21,036 nucleotides of DNA from CAMBDR01 sp046597185 (GCA_046597185.1 JBKJLF010000256.1:1-21036); one strand, 5' to 3'. Shown: positions 1 to 9,200, counted from the first letter of the stretch. Notes: a model not told the origin generated them from the letters alone. Program-made: numbers and translations.

Positions 1-119
1 ACACTACGCTGGACTGGATCGATCCATCTTACCGTGCCGTGCGCGACGCGCTGCCTTCGCGCCGGATATTTTTCGAACATACCCGTGCCTTGACCCAGTA
101 CATCCCTTTTGATGACTAG
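1..119 (+). CDS. C-terminal end of an unidentified protein (partial)
   Basis: The frame whose first full codon begins at base 3 stays open for 38 codons and ends at TAG 117-119. The peptide begins TTLDWIDPSYRAVRDALPSR and ends in ALTQYIPFDD. Its mix of charged, aromatic and aliphatic residues, with mostly G or C at third positions, is typical of a real soluble protein. The other two + frames close earlier and read as Arg/Cys-rich nonsense. The gene begins to the left of the window, so length, start and domains are unknown. It is convergent with the kinase gene, whose stop lies about 430 bases further on. I do not recognise the family from this tail and assign no function. Confidence 0.5.
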   Translation, partial: TTLDWIDPSYRAVRDALPSRRIFFEHTRALTQYIPFDD

Positions 120-155
120 AACCACTTAATGCAATTCATGTTGGACGGCCTTAAG

Positions 156-185
156 GCTCGGCCACCCAAAAAAGCTCGACCACCC
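156..185. repeat. Short direct repeat, 12 bp twice
   Basis: GCTCGGCCACCC at 156-167 recurs as GCTCGACCACCC at 174-185, with one mismatch and an 18-bp offset, separated by an A-run. It lies 37 bases after the left-edge stop codon. It could be chance, a protein-binding site pair or a relic of slippage. Confidence 0.4.
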
Positions 186-350
186 GACACCGGTTAATTG
201 CCTGGTTACAGCCAATTTTAGATGATTGCACTTTAACCGAGGCTCGCCGCCCGATGAATGATGCAGGTTGTTGGCAGGGAAATTTATAAAAATATAAATG
301 ATGACTAAATATTAAAAACACAATTATTCAAATTGAGAATTTCTGCCGTT

Positions 351-356
351 TATAAT
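351..356 (+). promoter_or_regulatory. Consensus -10 box (TATAAT) after an AT-rich island
   Basis: TATAAT is a perfect match to the sigma-70 -10 hexamer. It follows an AT-rich stretch from about 280 to 350 that could act as an upstream element. No good -35 box lies at 16-18 bp; the nearest similar hexamer, TTGAGA at 333-338, is only 12 bp away. Transcription from here would start near 362, at the edge of the nested inverted repeat, and would run antisense into the kinase gene. It is weak evidence taken alone. Confidence 0.25.
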
Positions 357-360
357 CACC

Positions 361-416
361 GTTTGCCACATTTGATCCTGACAAGCGGGTCAACGACAAC
401 TTACCCGATGGCAAAC
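361..416. repeat. Nested inverted repeat, possible structured RNA
   Basis: GTTTGCCA (361-368) is perfectly complementary to TGGCAAAC (409-416). Inside it, CGGGT (386-390) pairs with ACCCG (403-407), with one unpaired base on the right side between the stems. A transcript of either strand could fold into a two-part stem with a large internal bulge. It begins about where transcription from the TATAAT at 351 would start. It could be an sRNA 5' end, an operator or part of a terminator region. I see no match to a riboswitch class I know. Confidence 0.35.
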
Positions 417-515
417 TCAGTGCCGGGCAACGCAATTTTGTTAATTTGGTGTGGTCGGCTACAACTGGCCGCCGCAGGCTTTTGGCGCGTCACAACGCTG
501 GAGTAAATTCATCTG

Positions 516-547
516 GCATGCAGCATGGCTGACAAGGCGCTGCATGC
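516..547 (-). terminator. Stem-loop just after the kinase stop codon
   Basis: GCATGCAGC (516-524) and GCTGCATGC (539-547) form a perfect 9-bp stem with a 14-base loop, beginning 6 bases beyond the kinase stop on the minus strand. There is no T-run after it in that direction, so it is not a textbook intrinsic terminator. It may stabilise the 3' end or act with Rho. Confidence 0.35.
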
Positions 548-553
548 ATTGCT

Positions 554-2686
554 TTACAACGCATCCGCTTTGGGCACTTCGACCCCCAGCTCGCGTGCTT
601 TGTTATTCCATCGGAGTTGCTCGCCATAATCGCGCCCGATCGCGCCTTCACCCTTGCCAAAGATATTGCCCAAGCGCTTGGCGGCCTCGCCACTGCCTGC
701 TGCCGCCGCTTGCTTGTACAAACGCACCGCTTCTCTGGTTTTGCCCTGTGAGTCGAGAGAGCGCGCTTCGGCCAATAACACGCTGGCTGATTTGCCTGGT
801 TCGGCCGCAGCAATGACGATGGGGGCCTGGGTCGGCACGGGCGTCGCCGCCGGGGTCGGTACCGGGGTCGGCGCGACCACGACCACCGGCGCTGGCGTCC
901 TGATCGCGGGCGCAGGCGTGGGGGTGGGCTTGGGCGTAATCTGCGTTATTTTGTTTGGGTCCACTGGCGTTGGCGTGGCCGCAGCCAATTCGGTCTTACG
1001 CTTTTCCTCGGCCAGCTTTTTACGCTGGATTTCATCGGCTTTTTTCTGCGCCAGATCGTCAATCATTTTTTGTTTCTTTTCTTCGGCCAGTTTCTGGGCG
1101 GCCTTGTCTGCCGCTTCTTGGCGCGCTACTTCAGCCTGCTTTTTGGGATCATTCCCGGCGGCTTTCTTGGCTTCGTCCAGTTCTTTTTGCCGCCGTGCCA
1201 AATCTTCCGACAGACGTTTGTTTTCTTCTTCAATCTTTTTGGCCTGCATCAACAATTCGGCCGCCTTGGCGTTATCCGCAGCGGCGGTATTGGGCACCGC
1301 TGCACTGGCACTCGCGCCAGCTTGCACAGGGCCGGACGTGCTGAGCGAAGCCTGTTGTGATGGTGCCGTTTTATTACCACCCATAACCATGTAGCCTATG
1401 CCACCAGCCAGCAATACGGCCACTGCGGCGGCTGGCATCAGCCATTTATTGCCGGGCGGCTGCACCACATTGCCCTGGCTTGCATTCACGCCCGTCGCAC
1501 CTGCCATACCAGCCATACCTGGCCGCACGCTACTACCTAATTGGGTCGCATCATCATGATTAGCACCACTCTGGGCAAACGGCGGCTTTAATGAGCCCGT
1601 ACTCCCGCTGGTACTCTCGCCCGATAATTTGGCCAGTTTGCGTTTGGCCAGATCGACATACGAGCCAGTCGGAAAACGCTTGATATAGAGCGAGAATTCT
1701 TCGATATCATCGCTGTCTTTAATCGAACGCCAAAATTCAATTTCAATGCCAGCACTGGTTTCACTGCTTGGCGGCGTGGTTTGCCCACCCACGGTCGTTG
1801 GCGCGCCTTGGGGCCGCAACACCAGACGGGTACTGTCGCTGTCTTCCAGGCGGTCGCCACCCAAAACCCGTTTTAATTCATCTTTGAAGGCGGCGGCGTC
1901 GGGATAACGATCATCCGGTTTTTTGGCCAGTGCGCGCAATACCACAGCGTCAAACGCGGGGTTGATATTGGGATTGAGAACACTGGGCAGGATAGGGTCT
2001 TCCTGCATGATTTTCTTTTGAATCGCCCACAAACCGGGCGCATGGAAAGGTTTTTCGCCAGTCAGAAATTGGTACAGGATGATGCCAACGGCAAAAATAT
2101 CCGAACGCGGCCCCACGGGCGCGCCTTCAATTTGCTCGGGTGACATATAACTTGGCGTACCCACCATGGTGCCGGCCTGAGTGCGCTCGGAATTGGCGTC
2201 CGACAAGCGCGCCACGCCAAAATCGGTAAGCTTGACGCGCAACTGACCATCGAGCATGACGTTGGCCGGTTTAATGTCACGATGCACGATGCCGCTTTTG
2301 TGCGCATAATCGAGAGCATCGAGCAACTCGCTGATCATACGCACGGCGTCTTCAACGGAAAAACTTTTCTTTTCATCAAAGTAATCTTTTAATTCACTAC
2401 CTCGAATTAATTCCATGACCAGAAAAGCCACGTCATTTTCTTCACCGAAATCGAACACGGTGACGATATTGGGGTGATTGAGGCGCGCAACCGCTTGCGC
2501 TTCACGAATAAAGCGCGCCGAATATTCGGCTTCCAGCGCTTTATCATTGATTTGATTTTTAAGAATGATCTTGACCGCAACCTGACGATTCAGTTTGGGG
2601 TCGATACCCTCGTACACGACACCCATGGCACCGCGCCCGAGCACTCGTTGCAGTTGATATCGTCCTAATTGGCGTAAATCATCCAT
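554..2686 (-). CDS. Membrane-anchored Ser/Thr protein kinase with coiled-coil and Sel1-like C-terminus
   Basis: This 710-residue Hanks-type kinase should phosphorylate Ser/Thr on cytoplasmic partners and on itself. Residues 10-275 form the kinase domain: glycine loop GRGAMG (17-22), VAVK with Lys39, the alpha-C Glu at about 62, HRDIKPAN (135-142; catalytic Asp137), DFG (155-157) and SPE (182-184). The activation loop has Thr169, Thr173 and Thr177. All key residues are present, so it should be active. Residues 317-354 hold an FWRSIKDS...FPTGSY...LAKLS motif known from bacterial kinases and caspase-like proteins. One membrane segment lies at 415-436. After it come a Lys/Glu/Ala-rich coiled coil (472-570), a Pro/Thr/Val-rich stretch (571-622) and a Sel1/TPR-like helical end (635-702), probably periplasmic. 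The ATG at 2686 has no clear Shine-Dalgarno, but it starts just before the usual kinase N-terminus. DUF1499 lies 124 bp upstream on the same strand. Confidence 0.93.
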   Translation of the reverse strand: MDDLRQLGRYQLQRVLGRGAMGVVYEGIDPKLNRQVAVKIILKNQINDKALEAEYSARFIREAQAVARLNHPNIVTVFDFGEENDVAFLVMELIRGSELKDYFDEKKSFSVEDAVRMISELLDALDYAHKSGIVHRDIKPANVMLDGQLRVKLTDFGVARLSDANSERTQAGTMVGTPSYMSPEQIEGAPVGPRSDIFAVGIILYQFLTGEKPFHAPGLWAIQKKIMQEDPILPSVLNPNINPAFDAVVLRALAKKPDDRYPDAAAFKDELKRVLGGDRLEDSDSTRLVLRPQGAPTTVGGQTTPPSSETSAGIEIEFWRSIKDSDDIEEFSLYIKRFPTGSYVDLAKRKLAKLSGESTSGSTGSLKPPFAQSGANHDDATQLGSSVRPGMAGMAGATGVNASQGNVVQPPGNKWLMPAAAVAVLLAGGIGYMVMGGNKTAPSQQASLSTSGPVQAGASASAAVPNTAAADNAKAAELLMQAKKIEEENKRLSEDLARRQKELDEAKKAAGNDPKKQAEVARQEAADKAAQKLAEEKKQKMIDDLAQKKADEIQRKKLAEEKRKTELAAATPTPVDPNKITQITPKPTPTPAPAIRTPAPVVVVAPTPVPTPAATPVPTQAPIVIAAAEPGKSASVLLAEARSLDSQGKTREAVRLYKQAAAAGSGEAAKRLGNIFGKGEGAIGRDYGEQLRWNNKARELGVEVPKADAL

Positions 2687-2723
2687 CGGTTTGAAAAGGC
2701 ATCTTTAAAAATGTTAAGTTTAA

Positions 2724-2760
2724 CCGAAAGCCGGGAGTGAGCAAAGATTCTCGGCTTCGG
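2724..2760. repeat. Imperfect inverted repeat upstream of the kinase gene
   Basis: CCGAA-A-GCCG (2724-2733) pairs with CGGC-TTCGG (2752-2760), giving nine base pairs with one bulged A. The kinase ATG is 37 bases further on, with AT-rich sequence containing ATTTTT between. It could be part of the DUF1499 terminator, an operator or a leader structure. The sequence does not decide. Confidence 0.4.
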
Positions 2761-2786
2761 AAGCGCAAAATTCGCACAAAAATGAG

Positions 2787-2810
2787 AGGTAAGCGTAAAA
2801 ATGCTTGCCT
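2787..2810 (-). terminator. Weak intrinsic terminator candidate after DUF1499
   Basis: Directly after the DUF1499 stop, the minus strand reads AGGCAAGC, an 8-base loop and GCTTACCT. This is an 8-bp stem with one C-A mismatch, followed by CTCATTTTTG. The T-run is short and four bases off the stem, so termination would be partial at best and read-through into the kinase gene is plausible. Confidence 0.35.
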
Positions 2811-3194
2811 TTAAGATACAAGGCGGCGCAAATGTTCGACCCGTTTGCGATTCACGCCTAAGTCGGAATACCCCAGACGCGAAGCCGAGCGCACATGGAT
2901 TTGTTTTCCATCCAACAACAATTCTACGTCATCGACAAAACCCATTAAGGCCGATTTAAATTCGATATGCAGATAATTGGGCGTGGCACTGATGATGGTT
3001 GCCCCTTTTAAAGCGGCGATTTTGCCTTGCAAGGCTTGCCAGTCTTGCGGCGTGCCAGAAAATTTCAACGCGTCGATATACGCAGGGTGGCCCGCTTCGA
3101 CCTGACTTGACACACAATTGGGTTTTTTGGAAACACCCGCGAGCTTACCTTGTTTTACCCCTATATTCGTAGGCCGCTTACCAGAAAAAAACAT
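2811..3194 (-). CDS. DUF1499 family protein
   Basis: This 127-residue protein belongs to the DUF1499 family, whose biochemical role is not established. Family hallmarks are KPNCVSSQ (24-31), a central YLHIEFKSALMGFVDDVEL stretch (about 74-92) and the closing block IHVRSASRLGYSDLGVNRKR (99-118). The N-terminal MFFSGKRPTNIGV is also typical of betaproteobacterial members. There is no signal peptide or membrane segment, so it is probably cytoplasmic. The start is ATG at 3194 because AGGAG sits 5 bases upstream. A longer frame from TTG at 3212 would add six residues encoded by the Shine-Dalgarno itself. It lies 97 bp downstream of the giant adhesin gene, with a strong stem-loop between, and 124 bp upstream of the kinase gene. 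Confidence 0.9.
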   Translation of the reverse strand: MFFSGKRPTNIGVKQGKLAGVSKKPNCVSSQVEAGHPAYIDALKFSGTPQDWQALQGKIAALKGATIISATPNYLHIEFKSALMGFVDDVELLLDGKQIHVRSASRLGYSDLGVNRKRVEHLRRLVS

Positions 3195-3199
3195 ACTGA

Positions 3200-3204
3200 C
3201 TCCT
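3200..3204 (-). promoter_or_regulatory. Shine-Dalgarno of the DUF1499 gene
   Basis: The minus strand reads AGGAG, then TCAGT, then ATG (3194). A full AGGAG at 5-base spacing decides for ATG 3194 over the in-frame TTG at 3212. Confidence 0.85.
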
Positions 3205-3223
3205 ATTTTCAACGCAAAGCGCC

Positions 3224-3229
3224 ATCATA
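3224..3229 (-). promoter_or_regulatory. Possible -10 box for the DUF1499 gene
   Basis: The minus strand reads TATGAT, five of six matches to TATAAT, 29 bases before the ATG. There is no recognisable -35 box 17 bases upstream; the stem-loop at 3238-3261 occupies that space. It would give a short leader carrying the Shine-Dalgarno. Low confidence. Confidence 0.25.
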
Positions 3230-3237
3230 CCCAATTT

Positions 3238-3261
3238 AGGGCCAGCCTGCTCGCTGGCCCT
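3238..3261 (-). terminator. Perfect 9-bp stem-loop after the giant adhesin gene
   Basis: AGGGCCAGC (3238-3246) and GCTGGCCCT (3253-3261) form a perfect, GC-rich 9-bp stem with a 6-base loop, beginning 30 bases after the TGA of the giant gene. Going down the minus strand it is followed by AAATTGGG, not by a T-run. It may end transcription with help from Rho, or protect the 3' end of the very long mRNA. The position supports separate expression of DUF1499. Confidence 0.55.
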
Positions 3262-3291
3262 GCGCACTTATTCTGGAGTGATGCGTCTAAA

Positions 3292-6200
3292 TCAGGGTTG
3301 CAAAGGGATCACATTTACGCTGCCAGCCTTGGGTGCCAGCTCACGCGGCCCGGACGATGGGTAGCTCTTGACTTCGAGCGAACCACCATGCGGGAACGAT
3401 TGGGCTTGTTGTAAATCGCCTGCAAAGCCATACTTCAACTTGCGGGTCAGCGCATCTTCTTTCACCAACTTGGCGCTCAAACCACTGACCGCGCTCGATT
3501 GCACCGAACTAATCGCACCCGATACCAACTCATTACCGTTGCGGCAAGCCCCGCCATTGACCCGAATACACGCACCACTCACCGCCAACAACGGGCTGGT
3601 CACGTCAAACTTGGTCTGACCCGCAAAGGGAATCTTGAAGAAGCCGCTATGCGCGTTAATGACCGTCACCTGGCTTGAACGCTCGATCAAAATCGGATCG
3701 AGCAAGCTACCAAAGTCTTGGGTGCCCGGCAGTGTCAAGGTCAGGTTCGGCACATTCAGCGCGCCGCCTGCACCAATCGTGAACGCGCCATTGGCGGTGA
3801 AGGTTAAGCTGCCAGCAATATCATTGAGGCCAAATTCAATATTCTTGCCGCCCACCAGGGTCACCTTATTGGCTTTGGAACTAAAGTTCAAAGCGCCTGC
3901 CGTATGCAATACCGCATCGGTGGCCTGCACATCCACTTTGCCGGTGAAGTCGTTGTCGTCACGGTTCAGGTTCAACGCGCCACCCGATTTCAAACTGGTC
4001 GCGCCCGTCACTTTCAAGCCCGCTGTTTGTGCAATCGTGCCAGTTGCTGTCACGCCCAGGTTTTGCCCTGCCTTGCCACTGATGTTAATATCGGCCGCAC
4101 TGACCGTGGTGGCACCCGTGGTGATTAAATCCACGTCCAATTTACCGCTGGCGGCAATATCGGTTGCGGCACTGGTCAAACTCACTTGTCCGGCAAAACT
4201 GTTATCTTTGTGGCTCAAAGTCAGGCTGTTGCCAGTAGAATCAAAGCTGGCTTTGCCTGCGGTTTTGAAGGCCTCAAGTTGGGTAATGTCACCGCTGGCT
4301 TTAATGGCTGTGTCACCCGTGCCCAAATTCACCGCACCCAGGATCAAGCCATTGGCGTCAAGGACACTCACGGCATTGCCCCCGCTATTGGTCAAGCCGA
4401 CGCTGCCGACGAAATCATTTTTGCTATTGGTCAGCACGATGCTGCCCGCGCCTGCGTCGAAGCTGGATTTACCTGTCACGGCAAGGCCTGCCGCATCCTG
4501 GGTTAAACCGACCGAGGTGGTTTTCAATTCACCGCCCACATTCACCGCACCCAGTTTCAAGCTGTTGATATCATTCAGGGTGACGCCATTGGCAGCGCCG
4601 GTAGTGACCACCGTTACCGCATCTTTAAAGTCATTGGCCCCACCCAAGGTGACGGCATTGGCACCGGCGCTGATGGTGCTCACGCCCGTTACCGTGAGTG
4701 CGCCGGTTTGCCCAACTGCGCCGCTGGTGGTGGCGGTCAGGCTACCACCCACGGTGCTGGCGGTAAAGGTTAAGGCGGCACTATTGACGCTGACATTGCC
4801 GGTGGCAGTGGCCCCCAGGGTCAGGGCATTGGTATCGGTCAAGCTGATCACGCTGCCAGTTGCACTGAGCTTGTTGAAGTCATTGGCCTTATCGTTAAGG
4901 GTGATGGTGTTGCCAGTTGCGCTCAGCGTGGTGGTGCCACCCACCACCACGGCTGCGGACTGGCTCAATGCGCCGCCCGCGCTCACGCTTAAGTCTGCCG
5001 TTAGCTTACCGGACAAGGCCAGGGCGTTGCGGTCGGTGATGCTGGCACTGGCGGCAGTCAAATCGAGGGTATTGAAGTCATTCGATTTGCTCAACACGAT
5101 GCTGCCTGTGCCCACATTCAATTTGCTCGCGCCCGTGACAAGCAGTGCATCGGTTTGGGTTAAACCGGTGGCTTTGGCATCGAAGGCACCTGTGATGGTG
5201 CCAGCACCTAAAATCAAGGTGTTTTTATCGACGATTTTAGTCGCCGCACCCGTCAAGCCGACGCTGCCGGTAAAGTCATTGTCAGTTGAATCGAGCGTAA
5301 TGGCTTTACCCAGCGCGCCAGCAGCGCCCGCTTTCACCGTCACCAATCCGCCGGCTAGTGCCTGCGTCAAACCTGCGCTTTGGCTGATGGCTCCGCCACT
5401 GGTGATGGTTAAGGTACCTGTGCCAACTTGGGAAGCGCCCAGTTTCAAGTCGTTCACATCTACCAGCTCCACCGCATTATTGCCAGTGTTTTTCAGGCTG
5501 ACGGCACCCGTAAAGTCATTGCCTGCTTTATTAAGGCGAATCACGCCCGCGCCTGTGGTAAAGCTGGCCGCACCAGCATTGGCCGTTTGCAGCACGCTAC
5601 CGGTATCGGTTTGGGTAATGTCGCCTGTTGCGGTGACGTTGAATTTACCGCTGCCCAAGGCGACGGTGGCCAGGCTGACGCCACCAGTATTGGCCAGGGT
5701 GACATCATTGGCACCCTGCTGGCTGACCGAAATCGGGCCAGTGATTTTATTGGCTTTATCAATCACAATCGCACCCGTTTCAGCCGCGAATTTGACTGCC
5801 CCCAAGCCTGCTTCTTGCTCGATTCCGGCGATTTGGGTAATGCCAGCTTTGCCCGTGATGGTGAGTTTGCCGCTACCGACTTTAATTTGATCCAGCGCCA
5901 GGGTATTGGCATCGACCACGGTCACGTCGGCCGTGCCGCTATTGTTCAGTTTCAAGCCACCATTAAAGTCGTTGGCGCTGTCGTCCAGTTTAATGCCGAA
6001 CGCGCCCGTGGTAAAGCTGGCCCCCTTGGCCCCCACACCTTGGGTGATGGCACCCTTTTGCGTGATATCGCCGGTGGCGATGACGGTTAAGCTGCCGTTG
6101 CCCAACTTCGATTCAGCCATGGTCAACGCGCCCTGATTGGTCAGCGCGGCATTAAATACGCCCGAGGTATTTAGGCCAACCGGGCCGGTGAAGATGTTGC

Positions 6201-9200
6201 CGGCTTTGGTCAGGGTGATATTGCCGCCGCTGGACGTAAAGCTGGTCAACCCTGCTGCCGCGCCCTGGGTGATGCTGCCGATTTGGGTAATATCCCCGCC
6301 TGCCGTGACGGTGACTTTACCGCTACCGAGAGTGGAGTCAGAGAAGATGATGCCGTTCACGTCTTTAATTTCCAGATCGCCGCCGCCGCTTGCATTCAGG
6401 CTCAGTGCGCCAACAAAGTCATTGCCTGCCTGATCGAGTTTGATGGCGTGGCCAATGGCCGTCAGTTTAGTGGTACCGGGCACGCTGACGTTACCGACCT
6501 GGGTGATGTCGCCATTGGCGGAGGCCTCCAGATTGCCGCGCAAGGTGGTGGTTGGCAAGGTGATGCCGGAATTATCGTAAGTAAGCTTCAGATTATTGAT
6601 GCTGCCCGGCAGGTTCAAGGTACTTGCGCCGCTGTGTACATTGCGTAAATCCACGTCGTTGATGCTGCCGCCAATGGTAATGGTGCCACCAAAATCATTG
6701 GGGAACTGGCCGAGCTGCACATTGCCGTTGCTATTAACGGTAAACGTGGTGTTGCCGCTCACATTCAAAGCTGCGGTTTGGGTAATATTCCCGCCTGAGG
6801 TAATGTCCAGGGAGCTGCCAATTTTTGATGCTCCCAAGGTCACTGGCAAGGTATCGACCACCTTGATGGTGTTGCCGTTCAAGCTTAATGGCCCGGTCAG
6901 GACATTGGCCAACCCCAGGTCAATGGCGCTGGCGGTGATGGTGCTGCCTGTGCTGCCGCCCTGGGTGATAATGCCGCTTTGGGTCACATTGCCGGTGGTA
7001 ACAATCTCCAATGGCCCGTTGACGACTGTAATACCGCTGAAGGCGAGGTTGCTGGCAGCGTTAATGGCAACCTTGGCACCACCTTTTAAGCCTACTGCAC
7101 CGATGAAGGTATTGGCATTATCACTCAAATTGACGGTGAAGGTGGTGGCGTCAAACTTCGAGATGCCGCCCACGTGCAAGGCAGCGCTTTGATTGATGTC
7201 GCCACCCGTGGTGATATTCACGTCTTTCGCCACAGTCGTACCCAGAACCTTGTCACCACCCAGGGTCAGACCGGTGTTTTTGAAGTTGAGGGTCAGACTA
7301 TCCAAAGTCGCGGGTAAGTTCAAGGTGCTCGCGGTTGCGGAAATATTGTTCAGTTCAAAAGCATTGATTTTGCCGCCGTTGGTGGTGGCGACGGTGACGG
7401 TGCCTTTCAGATTATTATCCGATGGCATGGTTTTGCCGGCATCTTTAAACGCCAGCAAGACATCGACGGTATTTTTATCCACCGTCAAATTGGTGGTGCC
7501 CGTCACATTCAAGGTGCCGATCTGGCTCAGCTTGCCTGCGGTCTTGACGCCCAGGTTACCGCCCACGGTACTGGCATCGAAAATCAAGGCACCCACATCA
7601 TTCAAATCGGCGTTACCCGAGGTGGTCAGCTTGACCGCACCGTCAAACTTGTTGGCGGCATCCAGCAAGGTAATCGCGCCCGCGCCGGAATTGATTTCCG
7701 TCTTGCCCGTTACAAGAACTGTACCGCTTTGGGTGACGTTGCCAGTGGTGGTCAATTTCACATCACCGGTCAGTGTGCTGGCACCCAACAGGAGTGCAGT
7801 CGCATCCTGAATATCGGCGTTTTTGGCTGTGACACTCACCGCACCGACAAATTCATTGGCAGCTTGATTCAAGGTCACATTATTGCCCACGGCGCTGAAG
7901 GTGCCGGTGCCAGTCACGTTCAAATTGCCGGTTTGGGCAATATCGCCCCCTGCGGTAATTTGCAGTTTGCCCAACACAGGCACGCTGGCCAGATTGACGC
8001 CTGCGTTGCTGTTGAGCAGTGTCAGGTCATGCAAAGTACCCGCCCCGCTTTGCGCTACCACGATGGTTGAACCCAGGGTATTGGCAGGGTCGGCCAATGT
8101 AATGTCTGCACCAGCGGCAGTAACGGTGAGTGTACTGCTGCCCCCAACATTCAACGCTGCGGTTTGCGACACATTCCCCGCAGCAGTCAGGCTCCAGTTG
8201 CCAGTGGCCGTACTCGCGCCCAGCACCACGGCGGCATTATTGGCCAAAGCAACCACGCCCCCGGTAAAGCTCAGCGCACCATCAAACTTATTGCTGGCGT
8301 TGTCGAAGGTAATGGCATTGGTGCCGGCGTTCAATTTGGTGCTGCCCGTTACACTGATCGCGCCCATTTGGTTCATTCCAGCCGCAGTCGCATCCAGATT
8401 ATTCGCAACCGTCAGCGTACCGGTTTGCGCCAATGCGCCGCCTGCAACCAGCGTATAGTCATGGCCCACCGTCACGACACCATTCTGGGTAACGCCACCG
8501 ACAGTGGTGACGTTAAAATCATTCTCGATTGCAGAATCACCCAACAACAAACTACCATCATAGTTCAGGGTCACGTCTTTACCATGGCGGATTTTCACTT
8601 CCTGCTTAAAGTCGTTGCCAGTGAGGCCCAAGGTGATGTTATTGGTAGTACCCGCATCCAGAGTGGTCGTGCCATTCACGATTAAGGCACCCGTTTGCGT
8701 AATGGCACCCGATGAAGTCACATCCAAATTACCGAGCAGGGTTGAGGCAGACAACTTGACTGAACTATTGGTATAGTTCAAGGTCAGGTTTTCCAGCCCC
8801 AGTGGCAAGGCCAGAAACGAGGCGCCTGAATAATTATTACCAATTGTGATGTTTTTTACCGTACCGATGGCACCATTCAAAATGTTGACGTTATTGTGCA
8901 GGTTATTAGCGGGATTAGGCAGACTCACATTCAAACCACCAGCCAGTTCTGAAGTAATGGTGGTGGTGCCTGTCACCTCCAACTTACCACTTTGCGCCAC
9001 ATTATCGCTTTGGGTTAAATTCCCCCCCACGCCCAAGGTGAGGTCGCCCGAGATGGTGCTGCCATCGAGCACCAGCGCGTTTTTATCCGTCACACTGACG
9101 TTACTGCCTTTGAGTGCCACGGCACCGGTAAAGTCGTTATTGGTCTGGCTCAATGTGATGGCATTGCCGTTGGTATCGATCGTGCTGCTGCCAGCCACGC

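Larger units (their letters stand above)
120..553. other. Non-coding region between convergent genes
   Basis: These 434 bases lie between the end of the left-edge gene and the end of the kinase gene. I find no convincing protein gene. A 22-codon ORF at 129-197 has no Shine-Dalgarno. The region holds an imperfect 12-bp direct repeat (156-185), an AT-rich island (about 280-350), a TATAAT box (351-356), a nested inverted repeat (361-416) and a perfect 9-bp inverted repeat just after the kinase stop (516-547). It may carry terminators for both flanking genes and possibly a small RNA. Confidence 0.6.

Noticed and set aside
129..197. 22-codon ORF (MQFMLDGLKARPPKKARPPD...) after the left-edge gene
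   Set aside because: No Shine-Dalgarno precedes it, and its repeated ARPP simply reflects the short DNA direct repeat. It is too short to support.
408..440. Partial resemblance to a cyclic-di-GMP (GEMM) riboswitch: GGCAAAC followed by ACGCAA
   Set aside because: The required hairpin between the two motifs and the second helix with its receptor are missing, and no + strand gene follows that it could control.
451..816. 121-codon + strand ORF overlapping the kinase 3' end
   Set aside because: It starts at a GTG without a Shine-Dalgarno, has a Trp/Cys/His/Arg-rich composition unlike a real protein, and is mostly antisense to the well-supported kinase gene.
3635..5890. 751-codon open frame on the + strand
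   Set aside because: It lies wholly antisense to the giant repeat gene. Its translation is a monotonous Pro/Val/Leu/Ala/Lys mixture, as expected from the complement of Thr/Gly/Asn/Ser/Ala codons. It has no domain and no convincing ribosome-binding site.
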